Origin: Schizochytrium sp. CCTCC M209059 | Lineage: Eukaryota; Sar; Bigyra; Thraustochytrida; Thraustochytriidae | Length of the DNA: 64,000 bases | NCBI GenBank assembly: GCA_000818945.1 | Contig: KN805382.1 | Span: 166,348 to 230,347, forward strand | Reading direction: 5' to 3' | Shown here: piece after piece, positions 19,476 through 31,361 of the stretch | How the letters are laid out: every line of letters begins with the position of its first letter | Position numbering within the stretch: the first letter of the stretch is position 1 | The notes under the pieces: generated by a model | What the model saw: only the letters and a program-made list of their open reading frames with translations | Database searches by the model: none | Told to the model about the DNA's origin: nothing | Made by a program: the position numbers and the translations under genes

Positions 19476-21512
19476 AAGCACTTCTTGACTTCGCTCACTA
19501 CGAGCTACGGGTCCTCAAGAGGACAAAAAGCATTGAAATGAACATTTTGACTGAAGAGCAAAAGAAAAAGGTTCCGTAAGCTAGAGAGATAGATGTACAA
19601 GAACAAAAAAGTGTTTCGCGAGTGACGAGGCGATGGACTTCCAGCCTCCAAGAGCGACGCAGCCGCGAGCAGCAGTGCAGCATGCAGTTCCGACGACGAG
19701 CGAAACTGCGCACACGCGTCTCAACCTCGAAATTTTACAACAAAAAAAGTGTGGATGCTTCCAACTACTGCTGTTCGTGATGAGATATACGTGACGAAAA
19801 TATTTCTCGGCCGGCTGGCTAGGCAGAAGTTATACAAGGCTTAAGCCTTGTCGCAACGCGAGGTGCAGTGAGGCGGACTTTCTTTCCTTTCTCTTGCGCA
19901 TCATCAAGGTCTTTCTATTTTTGTTTTCATTCTTTTCTTTTCCTTTCTTTCAAGCTTTTTTAATCTTTTCCTTAGTGTTCTGTTTGTTGTTCTCGCGCTC
20001 GTGCAAGCTGGCAGCGGGGCTGGTTCCTCCGCATCGCATCTCGCGTGTCGACAGCGACCGCGAGTCGGACGCATCGACGCCTCGCGGTTCGCCTCGAATT
20101 CTCCCCCACCAATCGCACGCACGCAGACGATGCTGCTGTGCTCGCTGTCCTCAAGAAAAGCTCCTTCCTCGTCTCCACGCCTTCAAGTTGGCGGCTCGTG
20201 GGCGCGAAACTTCGCGGATGCCGGTGCTGTTGCCAATGACGTCGAGGACGAGGATACGATCGACTGGCCAGCTGGCTGGTGCAGATGGTGCCTGGTGCAG
20301 ATGGTGGCTGGCTGCCTCGCGGACCAGAGAAGCTTGCTTCATTTCAGTGACTGCGAGCGCGGAAAGCGCCGCAGGGTTCCTGCCGTAATAGAGCCTGGAA
20401 AGGAAGGAAAAGAAAAGCCAGGGAAGGAAAGGAAAAAAAAAAGGAAAGTAAAGGAAAAGGAACGAAACTCCGGCGCTCGACCGTCCGGGGAATTTGGATT
20501 GCGGACGCGACTTCTTTGTCGATAACCCTTCCTCGCGGTACGAGCGGCAAGACTCTTTGGACTTTCTCTGGAGACCAGCCGTCGAAGGCACGAAGGGTAA
20601 AAAAAATTGGAAAGATTGCAGAAAGCGCGAGCGAAGGAGTGAAGGAAGGAATGGACGGTCGACGAGGTAGGTAGGTTTACAATTAGCCTATTCTACCGTC
20701 GTCCGGCGTCCCCTTGACGGCGGTCGATCGATGGTTGGGAGCTTCGTGTCTCCATGGTCCAGCGCAGCGCTGTTGTTTCAGCGCCGCTGCGATCCGGGGA
20801 TTATCACTTTGTTGGAGGGATGGATGTTTGCTTCTTCATTTCATACCCACCCAGGTCTCCTGGCGGCGCGATCCTCCGTCTGCGATGGAAAAAAGGCGGC
20901 GCCGAGACGACACGCTCCGATGCGCGTCTTGTGCTGATGCGTCTTGTGCTGCGAGCGCGGCCGGGCTCGCCGTGCAGTGCAGACATCGACCTTTTCCTCG
21001 CGCACGCACTGACGCCATTGCGTGCGCAACCCCAAATCCCGCGTTCGCGGTCCCGCCGCGGACCATCCGGCGCGTCGACACACACCTCCAATGCCGCGCA
21101 TCCAACTCGAGCCTGCCGCCCGAACCGAGCCGCGACGCCTCGAAGCGGGCCTCCGGGCTCCTCCACCCGTGCTGCGTGAAGTTCGCTCCAGCAGCACGCC
21201 GCGCGAGTCCTCGCTCGCGTCGCTTCTGCGACCTCGCTTGGGAATTGCTGCTCTTGGAGCCCCAGGTTATCAGCGAGCTGCAGCAGGCTGGGTTGCTGCT
21301 GCTGCTGCTAGCCATCGATCGACCCTTTCTGGAGGCGAGAGAGCACCCACCGTCTCTGGCACCATCAGCCAGCAGCTAGCTGCTCTCGTTTTACCCTTGG
21401 CAAGCCGAGGCGAAACGCAGTGACGAGTTAGTCAGTTCTTCGTCCTCGCGGTCATCACGAAGGAAGCCAAAGTCGCGCACCCTGCCGACCACCGTCCAGG
21501 GCTGCAATCTTC

Positions 21513-21600
21513 GCTCAAACTCGTCCTCAAACTCGTCCTCAATCTCGACCTCGACCTCGACCTCGACTTCGACCTCGACCTCGAGCTCGACCTCGAGCTC
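21513..21600. repeat. CTCGAC-type hexanucleotide / dodecanucleotide repeat
   Basis: Begins with two copies of CTCAAACTCGTC and continues as roughly ten CTCGAC units with CTCGAG/CTCGACTT variants. Non-coding by context. Confidence 0.9.
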
Positions 21601-22299
21601 TCTTCTCTCGCGTCCTCTGGCCCGGTTCGAGGTCCTGCGTCCTTTCGTCGTCTCGCTCGCGCGGTCGCGCATTCGCCAGCCCTGTCCGTTTCGCGGGCGG
21701 CCCGGCCGGGCGGCCAGCGTCCATCGATCGTGACGGCGGCTGCGGCCGCTGCGGCGCGAGAACGAGCTTGGCGAGGAGAGGAAAGGAAAGGAGGCAAGAA
21801 CGAGGTCGCGGCCGCGGCTTTCGCGGATACGGCTGTTCCAAGTTAGGAGGCGAGGTTATCGCCTTGGAACGGCCACGTTCTAAGAAGCGGGCGGGAGATA
21901 CAGCAAGCAAGCGCACGGCCAGGTGGAAGAGAAGCCCGAGAGCGCTAGCGGGGGGCGCTTCGGGCTTGTGATGGACGATGATGCAGTTGGTTGGGTTCAC
22001 GGTTGCTTGTTTGAGAAGGGTGGAGGAGCGACGGCAAGAAAAATAAGAAGCAGAAGAAGAAGAAGATGATGATGATGGTGTCTTGGGGCGCGAAGGCGGC
22101 TGGCTGGGTTGTGGGCCAGCGAGGGAAAAGAGTTGTTGGTCGTCATTGTCAGAGAGATATATCAATTTCATCTAGATTATTTGGTCATTTGTCATCAGCG
22201 TCAGTGTCAACACAGAAAAGGTGGTCGAGGTTTGTGAAAGAGGGGAATGTATGCAACAGATTGGGGGAGGGCACAGCTCAGTCGCTTGCTTTGCTCCGC

Positions 22300-23178
22300 T
22301 CATGGGGTCGAGGGCGCAACAGCGGCGGCACGCGGCGTGGAAAAATCGTGGGCGACTTCCCGCTGGCGCTGGCGCTTCTTCGCGCGCTCGACGTGGTCGA
22401 GCAGGTCGGCGAGGTGATTGGGCCGGCTGATCCGGAAGCCCTCGGGGAGCGAAGCGGGGCGCTTCTCTCCAGCGGCGCTCTGGATGTCCGAGGCGTGCGT
22501 ATCGGTCTTATCCGAGGCCTCGGAGCGGTCGTCGGCGTGGGTGTCCGGGTTGCGAATGACGCGCTTGATGATGCCAAAGCCGCGTTGTGCGGCGTCCTGG
22601 ACCTTGCCGATGAGAGTGTCGATCTGGTGCTTTGCGAGGTCGGCGTCGAGGTCGCGGATGAGGATCTGCAGCATGTCAAAGACGAGCTTGGGCGATCCCA
22701 TGCGCTTGATCTCGGTCTTGATAACGCTGGCGACGTGGCGGAGCGAGGCGGCCTCGTCCTTGGTGGTGCGGAGGATACCGCACATGGAGGCGAGGTGGGC
22801 GACGAGAACCCAGCTGAGCGCGCGGATGGACTGCATTTGCCTCGAGACAACAGTGGCGACGATGGGGCTATCCTTGAGGGCCTCGCCGGTCTTGACGCAG
22901 TTCTGGAGCATGGCCTCTACGACCTCCTCGTTGCGCTCAAGCGCGGCGCGGAAGACAACCTCGCGCTCAGCCCACGACATGGCGAGGACGGCGCGGGTGG
23001 TGGTGAGGTCCTTTTCGGCGGCGAGGAGCATCATCTCCTTGCGGAGCTTCTCGAGGCGGTCGGCTGCGGCCTTGGCCGCCTCAGCCTCGGCGTCGCGGCG
23101 CTCCTGCTCCTCGGCGCAGACTGCGAGCAGCTGCTCGAGCCTGTCGTTGGCCTCGCTGCGTGCGCGCTTGACTCCCAT
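22300..23178 (-). CDS. Unrecognised 292-residue helical/coiled-coil protein
   Basis: Single-exon frame from ATG 23178 (the open frame runs 16 codons further upstream without an ATG). Codon use is strongly GC-biased and regular, as in the ADH gene, which supports a real and probably well-expressed gene. The N-terminus MGVKRARSE is basic. Residues ~10-60 form a Glu/Ala/Arg coiled coil (EEQERRDAEAEAAKAAADRLEKL). About 75-210 is an all-helical segment with hydrophobic repeats (ALSWVLVAHLASMCGIL, KLVFDMLQILIRDLDADL). The C-terminal 70 residues are polar and probably disordered, ending with a KKRQRQRE cluster. I do not recognise a family. The basic ends are compatible with a nuclear protein, but that is inference. 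Confidence 0.75.
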   Translation of the reverse strand: MGVKRARSEANDRLEQLLAVCAEEQERRDAEAEAAKAAADRLEKLRKEMMLLAAEKDLTTTRAVLAMSWAEREVVFRAALERNEEVVEAMLQNCVKTGEALKDSPIVATVVSRQMQSIRALSWVLVAHLASMCGILRTTKDEAASLRHVASVIKTEIKRMGSPKLVFDMLQILIRDLDADLAKHQIDTLIGKVQDAAQRGFGIIKRVIRNPDTHADDRSEASDKTDTHASDIQSAAGEKRPASLPEGFRISRPNHLADLLDHVERAKKRQRQREVAHDFSTPRAAAVAPSTP

Positions 23179-23776
23179 CTTCGCTTTCTCTTCTTCTTCT
23201 CTCCTTGCCTTCCTTCGGTCGGTCAAGCGACGAGAGCGGTCGGTCGCGATGCGATGCGGTGCGCTTGGCTTCGCTCGGCTAGACTTGGCTAGGCTTGGCT
23301 TGGCTTGGCTTGGCTTGCGCGGGGGGTTTCGGGTTTGGACCTCGCCGCGCGGGGTCGGGCCGACTCGTGAAGCTTCGCGGGTGCGGGCACGGCTAGTTCG
23401 CTCGCTGTCGGGTCTGGCTCAGCGTCGCGTGTATGTACGAATGGGCTTTGGCTCTGCTTGCTGGCTGGCTTCGGGCTCAGGACTTCGTTCGCGGTTTGCC
23501 GCCCGCCGGGGCGAGCTGACTCGGACCGCCCGCCCGCGCGCACTGCTCAGCTGCTCCTGCGCCGTTCTTTCTTTCCTTTTTTCCTTTTCTTCTTTCCTTT
23601 TTCCTTTTTTCCTTTTTTTTAACTTTTCTTTTCTTTTTGCTGACGCTGGCTGCGGTTTTGGGGTTCCTCCTTCCGTCCGTCTCCGCCTCCGTCTGTCTGC
23701 GCGCCGCGTCGCCGTTCTTTTTTCTTTCCATTTCTTTTCTTTTCTTTTACTTTCCTTTTTTGTTTGGGAAAGAAAG

Positions 23777-23783
23777 TTTTTTT

Positions 23784-23820
<37 letters not shown>

Positions 23821-23842
23821 TTTTTTTTTTTTTTTTTTTTTT
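23777..23842. repeat. Homopolymer block T9-G33-T24
   Basis: Nine T, thirty-three consecutive G, then twenty-four T. The length of the G run should be treated with caution, since sequencing and assembly of such runs is error-prone. The left flank is a long T-rich pyrimidine tract. Confidence 0.9.
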
Positions 23843-24617
23843 ACCTTTTTTGTTTTCTTTTTTGAAACTTTTCATTTCGTTTTGTTTTCCCGGCCCAAGG
23901 CGCGTTCTTTGGCGCGCAAAAGGCCGCGGCGGTGGTGAAATGCAGGGCAGGAATGAAAGCGGTGACGCGGAGCAGGAGCGAAGGCCGCTCTCTACGGCCG
24001 GACTCATTAGGGCACAGCTCACCGCTCCCCTCCCGTCCCCCCTCCCGCCTCCTCCCGCGTAGGACCGGCCCGCCCGGCAAGGGACGCGGGAGAGAGAGAG
24101 GGAGGGAGGGAGGAGAGCAGGCACGGGCGGGAGACGGGGCCGCGAGGCGACGCGACGCATCGACACGAGTCCAAGTCTCGCCCCGCTCGCAGTGGCTGGC
24201 CGCGCGTCCTTTTGGCAGGCCGTCCGCCCATGAACGGGGCCCGGGAAAGGGGAGGAGGGGCAGCGTCCCCGCGTACGTCCTCGAGAGAGAGAGAGAGAGA
24301 GTGGGAAAGATGCAGCACAGGGAGGGCGTGCATGTGCGCGCGCACGCACGCAAGCGCGCTGTGCGTCTCGCAGCAGGCTGCGCATCGTGGCGCATTACCG
24401 GCACGCGATACCGGCGTAGTACGTACGTGCGCTCGCTCGCTCGCTCGCGCGCATGCTTGCGCACTGCAGCCAAGGCAAGGCAGGCCGAGGCGAGGAGCAT
24501 GCGCGCGGCCCGCCCTAATTCTCTCGCCAGCGCCGCGCCGGGGAGGGCAAGGAAAGGTGGCAGGCACCTGCAGCGAGCTCGGACTCGGCCGTTCTCTCGT
24601 TCCCTGCCACTTTCTTT

Positions 24618-24640
24618 CTTACTTACTTACTTACTTACTT
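24618..24640. repeat. (CTTA)n tetranucleotide repeat
   Basis: About six CTTA units inside a pyrimidine-rich tract in the gene desert, followed by overlapping CAAGTT/TTTCAAG direct repeats at about 24658-24695. Confidence 0.9.
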
Positions 24641-25032
24641 TCCTGCTTTCTCTCTCGCCAAGTTCAAGTTCAACTTTCAAGTTTCAAGTTCAACAAAGTT
24701 TGTTCCAAACAAGTACGTAGCCCTGTTTTCAATTCTTTTCAGTCCTCTTTCACCGCTTGCAGTCGCTCGACGCGCAGAGCAGAGCAGAGCAGAGCGGAGC
24801 AGAACCGGGACTTTTTTGGGGGTCCAAAAGTCTGCGGCCGGTCTGGCTGCCGCCAGGCGCCGCCACCCGCCAGGCACCCGCCCCGCCCCTCGGCCTGCGC
24901 CGGCAGGACCGGGCGCGAGGAGCGCGGGCCGCCGCGCGGCTGCGCCCCCGCGGGAGGGATGCGAGGGAGGGAGAGCGGCCAGGCCGGCCTCGGCGGAGGA
25001 ACGATCGAACGATTTCCGCGCGATCGATCCAT

Positions 25033-25066
25033 CGAACGAACGAACGAACGAACGAACGAACGAACG
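25033..25066. repeat. (CGAA)8 tetranucleotide repeat
   Basis: Eight uninterrupted CGAA units, 90 bp before a cluster of GAACGTTC-type palindromes. Confidence 0.95.
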
Positions 25067-25153
25067 ATGCGCCGCGATGACGCGTCCCGATCCGGACTCC
25101 GCGGCGGTTCAGCGCCGCCGCTGACTCTGCTGGAACGGACGCCGAGAACGGCC

Positions 25154-25194
25154 GGAACGTTCCGTTCTAGACAGACAGAACGTGAACGTTCTGT
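25154..25194. repeat. Clustered palindromes built on AACGTT
   Basis: GGAACGTTCC (25154-25163) is a perfect 10-bp palindrome. ACAGAACGT-GA-ACGTTCTGT (25175-25194) is a perfect 9-bp inverted repeat with a 2-nt spacer. The dyads could be protein-binding sites, but there is no adjacent gene to support a regulatory role. Confidence 0.8.
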
Positions 25195-26448
25195 TCGTTC
25201 GGTTGTTCTCTTCAGGAGCCAGGTGCGGCGATGTAGTACTTCTCGGACAGCCTGGACGCCTCAGGTCTATCTGCCTGGCTGGCTGGCCGTCTGTGCCTGC
25301 CCGGCACTGCGCGTCGCGGCCGGCAGGTAATCTTCGTCGGCCCTGGCTGGGACCGTGGATCGATTGGCGCTCGCTACTTGGGCTGCCGGCCGCGCGCTCG
25401 ATCGGCAGACCCGCCGCGACGCATCGACGCGACGCAAGGTCCCGAGTCGAGGCTGAGAGGAAGACGAGAAATATCCTACGAAGCGGCATAGCTAGCTAAC
25501 GAACGAGATAGCCAGCTTGCTAGCAGTTGCCATGGTTGTTGCGTGTTGTTGGCGCAGAGAAGATACGCGCGCGCGCTCTGCCGTGGCTGCTTGATGAATT
25601 GATTCATCCTGCAGTGCAGCGGCCGTCTGACGCGGGCGCAGCCTGGATCGGTCGCGCGGCCGTGTACCTTTCGCGAATGTCCTCGGGAGGAAATCAGGCA
25701 AAAGGTTGCGACTAAGCCAAGACACTGATCGATCGACAGAAAGAAACGTCGCCCCAAAAAATCTTGACAAAGGAACCTGAAGCTTGAGCGAGAGAAAGAG
25801 GCGCCGTCCAAGGTTCTTTCTCTGCATCTTGTGCTTGCTTGCTGGCCAGGCCATGCATGCACGCCTCGTGGTTCTTTCGCTTTCCAAAATGCCAACGGTG
25901 AAAGCAAGATTGAAAGGGAAAGAAAGACAGCGAAACGAAGTCTGAAAGCGCTTTCCCGGCGCGCCAGAGGCTCTTTCGCTGGCTGCTCCGGCCGTTTACC
26001 GGCCATGCCACCAGTGCCAGCCAGGCCGGCCAGCTCGGGCGGCGGATTGCATCGACTGCCGTAGGAGGGAGGGAGGGAAGGAGGGAGGGAGGGAGGCACT
26101 CGGGTCTCTGCGCATCCTGGCGCAAGCTGTGCAGGCAGACCGAGACACACCCTGCGCGAGGAGAGAAATGCACCTCGGGGGGGAAGGTGTCAGGCATTTC
26201 ATAGATGGAAAAATCAAATTCGTTCGTCGTTTAACTTGCGGCAGCGGATTAGGATTACGTGCGTACGTACGTACGTACCGAGGTCGGTTTATTTATGTCG
26301 GGCACGGCCGTGGCGATCGAGACCGACCTCTTGCGTGCGTGCAAAGGAAATGCAATTCTTGCAGGCGGAGGGAGTGACGTACGGTTTGCGCAGCGTTGCG
26401 GGCACCCACCATGCCACCCGCTCGTCAGCGGCCGGGGAGGCTGCAACG

Positions 26449-26484
26449 TAAGGCAAGGCAAGGCAAGGCAAGGCAAGGCAAGGC
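26449..26484. repeat. (AAGGC)7 pentanucleotide repeat
   Basis: Seven AAGGC units in the gene desert. The complementary CCTTG motif recurs at 27070-27115, so the same motif family has expanded more than once nearby. Confidence 0.95.
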
Positions 26485-29400
26485 ATGGCAAAGAAAGTGA
26501 AGCCTTGAGTGGGAGAGATGAGCAGCGTCTCCTTGCGTGCAAGCGTGCGTGCGTGCGTGCGAGAGCGCCTTCGTTCCTAAATAAAAAAGAAAATAAAAAA
26601 AGAAAAAAGAAAATGAAAAAAGGAAAAAAGAAAAGAAAAAAGAAAGAGTTCGTTAGGTTTCGAGAGAAAGAAAGGTCGCTCGCTACAGGGTTCGCCGCCG
26701 TGCCGTGTGCAAGCTCTTCGCAAACAGCTCGTTCTTTCTTGCGTGCGTGCGTGTGCGCTTTTGCTGGTAGCTGGAAAGCGCAGGTATGGATTGCAGGCTG
26801 GGACCGGCCGAGCACGCAGCCCCGTGGAAGGCGCTGCTGCTGGCCGACCGGCCAACTGATTGGTGAGTTCGTCAATTGCGTTGTTTGTGCGTTGCACTGA
26901 TAGTGCCTGAATGCAGCCCGAAACTCACGGCTTGCGCGCTATTTCTTCCTTCCCAGGCCGCGGCTTCGGCTGTCTGGCGCGTCCTACGAGCTGCCGTCCC
27001 GGCCACATCTCGACCGGCCACCTGCCAGCTGCACTGCGCCGCCAAATTGGCCTTCGATGGCAAGAACCGTGTCCTGCCTTGCCTTGCCTTGCTTGCCTTG
27101 CCTTGCCTTGCCATGCGCATCGTAGCGCATCGCAGCGCATCGCATCGCACGCGAGCGTGCCTGGACACCTGCCGAAAATGGTTAACAAAGCCAAGCGGCG
27201 AGCGCCCAGTGACCAGATCGAGACACCTAAGCATGACCTGAAGCGCACCACGTGGCAATGCAAGCGAGCACCTAAAGCCTTCGCAAACCTCGCGCGCAGG
27301 CTTGCACGCCCGTGCACCGCGGCCGGGCCCAACCCTAGCTAGACTTTTCCAAGCGGGGACCAGCGAGCGCCCAGCCCTACCTGCCGCGCGCGCTTGCTTT
27401 CCTGCTTCCTTGCTTGCGCGCGGACGGGGCCGAATCGCCGCGCAACGCATCGCAACGCATCTCGACGCTGCAATGCAAGAGGCGGCGGGACATTTCGGAC
27501 GGACTGGGCTGCCCTCCGCCAGCCTCGTTCGGGCGCGCGGTGCGGCCGGTGTTGGTGGATGGATTCATTTCCTTTCCTGAAAAGGCAGGCTTCCACGGGT
27601 AAGGAGCGAGAGATAGGACTCTCCCGGTCCACGGGGCGACTGATGACGCTGCGCGCGGCGTCGCCACCGGAAAGAAAGAACAAAACAGGGTTTTTATTTT
27701 AAAAGTGAAAGTTTTTATTCTTTTTCTTTTTCTTTTTTTTCACAATTTTTTCTTTTTTAAGGGGGGAAACAAGGAAGTAACGAGGGGTCGGGTTTTTTCG
27801 TAGGTGTTCTCTCGGGCGTTCTCTGCGTGGGAGGCCGTGCCGTGCTCACGAATGCGCGCGAAAGAAGAAAGAAAGAAAAGAAGGATGAAAGAGGAAAGGG
27901 AGGGGTTTGAAAGGCGCTCAAGAGTTGAAAGAGTCGAAGGAATCGATTGAAAAAAGTCCATCTCATCGATCGATCCATTGATCGATCCATCCAGGCATCC
28001 ATCCATCTCTCTATGCATGCATCCGTCCAACGGAATGGCTGCTTGCTGCGGCTGCTGGCAGCTGCGACCAGAAGGATGGATCCGCTTGCGTGCATTCACG
28101 CCTGCCTGCCTGGCTGGCTGCACTGACTGCCCAGCACCGAGGGGTCTAGCGTGCCCAGGAACGGAACGGAAAGGAGAGAAAAGCTTGAAAGGAGTTGAAA
28201 AAATGTTACCAGCGCAGCGAGATTGATGATGTGAGTGCGCGCGACTGCGAGCGCGCTCTCTCCCGCCATGTCGCAAGCATGCGCGCTGGCCTGTCCGCCA
28301 AGGCGGCCGACTCGTGCCAGCCCGGGACGGCCGAAGCCGCAAGCAGCTGCAGCCGCGGCCGGCCGGCGCAGGCGCCCGTCCTCGAGCGCAGGCGGACCAA
28401 GCGGCGAGACTTGAACTCGCTGCGCGAGCGACACGAGGGGCCGAGGTGCGGACAGAAAAACCACGAACGGCCCGTGTTTTGGGCGCGGCGTAGGACGAGG
28501 GAGGGACGAACGGACGAGGCCGCGCGTCATCCGGCACCCGTCCTCCCTCTTCAAGTTGGGCGCACAATACAAGACGATCCATGCACGCGCACGGCAGAGA
28601 GGACAAGATGAAGCGCATCGACAGTCAGTCCATCCCCAGGCAAGGCGAGGCCAAGCGCGGCCTTGGGACGTCGGAGATGGGACCGGCGGGCGGCGGACGA
28701 GGTCCTGGTCCCTCGCTGCGCTGTCTTAGTAGTTGGCGTCGGTCTGCGGTGGCCATGTCGTGCGGACCGTGCCGTGGCGTCCCAGTCCGGCGGACCCGCC
28801 CTTTCCTTCCGTCCGTCCGCCGCGACCCCTCTTTGGCGGCCGGTTCGAGAGGGAAAGGACGAGGGAGAGAAAAAGGATGGAGAAACGAGCGAGGCCGGAC
28901 CAAGCGCAATCAAGTCCCGGTGCCGCGAGGGGAATGAGCAAGGATGCGCGTCAGAGCAAGGACCGCGCGCGAGAGCTTCTTGCGAGCGGACGGAAAAGTC
29001 CCAAAACGCGCGGCGGATCCGCGATGGCCGACATTTGAGCGCGACATCCGCCAGGGCATTTTGGTCCGACGGCCCAGGCCTCTTTCAGTCGTTCGGATTC
29101 ATCCAAGCTCAACGTGGCCGCGCTTGATTTGTATATTTTCGGACGTCACCTTGCATTGTTGATGGCCAAAATGCCGAGCCACGCGCGATCGAAGAAAAAG
29201 GTGATGGAGAAGAAGAAGAAAGTCACGAGGTGCCTGCGCGAATCCTGGCGGCGGCTGCCCGGGAGGCCTGCCCCCGCGTGTCACAGAGCGGCGCAGGCGA
29301 CGGCGTGGCGTGCCAGGCGAGGGCTGGAAGCGAAGCCTGGATCCTGGAGGCGAGGGCTGGAAGCGAAGCCTGGATCCTGGCGCCGAGAGCTGCGCCGGAC

Positions 29401-29642
29401 CAGGTCCCTCGCTCGCGGTGGCTGCTCCGAGGTCTCCGAGAAACCAAGCTAAGCGACGACGCTAGATAACCGCGAGCACAAGCACGCAAGAACACAAGCT
29501 AGCTAGCTTCAGAAACAACTTCCGTGGGGTTGGAAATTCCTCAAAGAAGAAAGCCAAGAACAAGAACAAGAATGAGAAAATGGAGTCGGACGAGTTGAGG
29601 TGCGATGAGGTGAGGCAAATACAGCTGGCCGCGACTGCTACA

Positions 29643-29673
<31 letters not shown>

Positions 29674-29748
29674 TTCGCTGCCCTGAGAAAGCAAAGCAAA
29701 GCAAAGCAAAGCAAAGCAAAGCAAAGCAAAGCAAAGCAAAGCAAAGCA
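29643..29748. repeat. (CTGG)n and (GCAAA)11 repeats
   Basis: A CTGG array at 29643-29670 is followed, after about 20 unique bases, by eleven GCAAA units at 29691-29747. (GCA)9 lies just downstream at 29835-29862, so three different microsatellites sit within 220 bp. Confidence 0.95.
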
Positions 29749-29831
29749 TGCGCCGTCGCAGGTGCGACGATGGGGAAAATGAAAAGTGCTCGCAGTGCAG
29801 AAGCGTGAGAGCAATTTCTCTCGCAGGTTCA

Positions 29832-29834
<3 letters not shown>

Positions 29835-29862
<28 letters not shown>
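29835..29862. repeat. (GCA)9 trinucleotide repeat
   Basis: Nine GCA units in non-coding context, the second CAG-type repeat in the window after the one at 16378. Confidence 0.95.
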
Positions 29863-29864
<2 letters not shown>

Positions 29865-31279
29865 GGAAGCAGTGCGTGCAGGTCCCGCGCCTGCGCCGCC
29901 TGACGTGGAGTGATCTGTTCACATGAAACGGACGCATTACGGCCGTTCTTGCTCGCGGTTGGCCCGGCGCGGCGGCGAGTGCGTTTCTTTCCTCTCCCCC
30001 CCACCTTTTTCTTTTCCTTCGCGGCCAATAAATGTTGCATGCACATGCACGGGCCGAGATCTCGCCGCAGACGCGGCAGGGGCCCGTCTCAGCGTCTCAG
30101 ATCGCCGGGACCTTGCTCCCGCCCGCTTCTGCTTGCCGCCCGCGAATCGACCGCGACCGCGCCGCCACTGCAAGGCCAAGCAACCCAGGCCAAGGCCAAC
30201 CAAGGCCAGCCACCACACGCGGTGCAAGATGTGGCGCGGGCAAAAGGAAGGAAGAGGCAGAAGCAGACCTTGCAGGCCTTGCGATTGAATGGATTGTGGG
30301 ACCGAGGACGAGGAAGTCCGAGCAGAGAAGCGGCAGCGAATCCGCCAAAAATTGCGCCGTCGCGACACCCGCCACGCATCGAATGGACGCGCATATGGAT
30401 GAACGGAGGGAGGAATGGAGGGATTAAAAAAGAAAAAAGTGGCGGACGGCGCCGGCGGGAGATGGCGAATTCGCACCGCCGCGGGGCTCCGTCGGTCCGG
30501 CCGGTTTCGCGGTGTGGGGATCGTCATGGGAAATACATGCGTGCGAACGTGCGGGCGCAGGTGCGAAGACGCGCTCTGCAGGTGGGCGGTGGTGTCCTGA
30601 CCCGCGCGCCTGCCCCGACCTGCCCGGACGAGGCAGCTTGCAGCCAGCGCCGCAGACGCAGCCAGCCGCTGACGCGGTGCCGCAGGCGCTGCGGATCGAA
30701 GCGAAGCGCAGTGCGCGGCAGGCGGAGGATCGAGCGGGCTGCCGCGGCCGGCACCGCACTGCGAGCGTGCATACTCCATCGCAGCCGCTTCGCCGCTGCC
30801 GCGGGCGCAGCAGCAGATGTACGAACCGCTTCACAGTTTCTTTTTCTTTCTTCTTTTCACTTCTTCTCGCCGCTTCGCCGCTGCGGCTGTGATGCGACGC
30901 GGCTGTGATGCGACGCGGCTGTGATGCGACGCGGCTGCAGAGAACAACCAACAGAGAGAGAAAGAACTCCAAGCCGGACCCGCGCGCACGGTTCCTTGCC
31001 CGCGCGCCCTGCCGCCTTCTGTGGCTGTGGGCGATTGCCATCCTCGGCAGCGAGCTATCGCCCCGTCGCACCCGCGAATTTTTGTTCTCGCTTTCCTGGC
31101 TTTTCTTTTCTTTTCTTTTCTTTTTCTATTTTCTTTCTTTCGTTTCTTTTTCGTTCTCGTTTTCCTTTCATTTCCCTTTATGGGTCCTAATAAAAAGTTA
31201 GGAACTCCTATCTGGACTGCTTAAAAAGTTTGTATTTTCTTTCTTTCTTTTCGTTCATTTTCCTTTTCTTCGCTCCTTT

Positions 31280-31303
31280 TTTATCGAAAAAGTTTTCGAT
31301 AAA
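31280..31303. repeat. Perfect 11-bp inverted repeat with 2-nt loop
   Basis: TTTATCGAAAA, AG, then TTTTCGATAAA. The arms are perfectly complementary. It sits in an AT-rich pocket of the GC-rich desert, 27 bp before a CTAC repeat. It could form a short hairpin or be a dyad binding site. Nothing around it identifies a function. Confidence 0.9.
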
Positions 31304-31329
31304 TCTTCTTTAACGCCTCTACTGCCTAT

Positions 31330-31361
31330 ACCTACCTATACCTACCTACCTACCTACCTAT
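31330..31361. repeat. (CTAC)n tetranucleotide repeat
   Basis: About seven CTAC-type units with two CTAT interruptions at the left end. Confidence 0.9.

Larger units (their letters stand above)
18470..22299. other. 3.8-kb intergenic region with tandem repeats, no supported gene
   Basis: From left to right it holds the SURF6 3' flank (AT-richer), the 155-bp tandem array (about 18894-19475), an AT-rich stretch to about 19980, then GC-rich sequence with pyrimidine/purine tracts (AAGGAAAGG near 20395-20462), a CTCGAC-type repeat (21513-21600) and more low-complexity sequence. Open frames of up to about 220 codons exist here but are Arg/Ser/Ala/Pro-biased and show no family motif. Confidence 0.55.

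Noticed and set aside
22066..23938. Long plus-strand frames antisense to the 292-residue gene
   Set aside because: Antisense artefacts of biased codon use. The plus-strand peptides are Ser/Arg or Leu/Gly-rich and run into homopolymers.
24212..25330. 372-codon frame in the gene desert
   Set aside because: Arg/Ser/Cys-rich, crosses CTTA and CGAA repeats, no domain, and competing frames of similar length exist on both strands.
27740..28618. Minus-strand frame of 292 codons
   Set aside because: Biased composition, simple repeats (GATC/CATC runs) and no motif.
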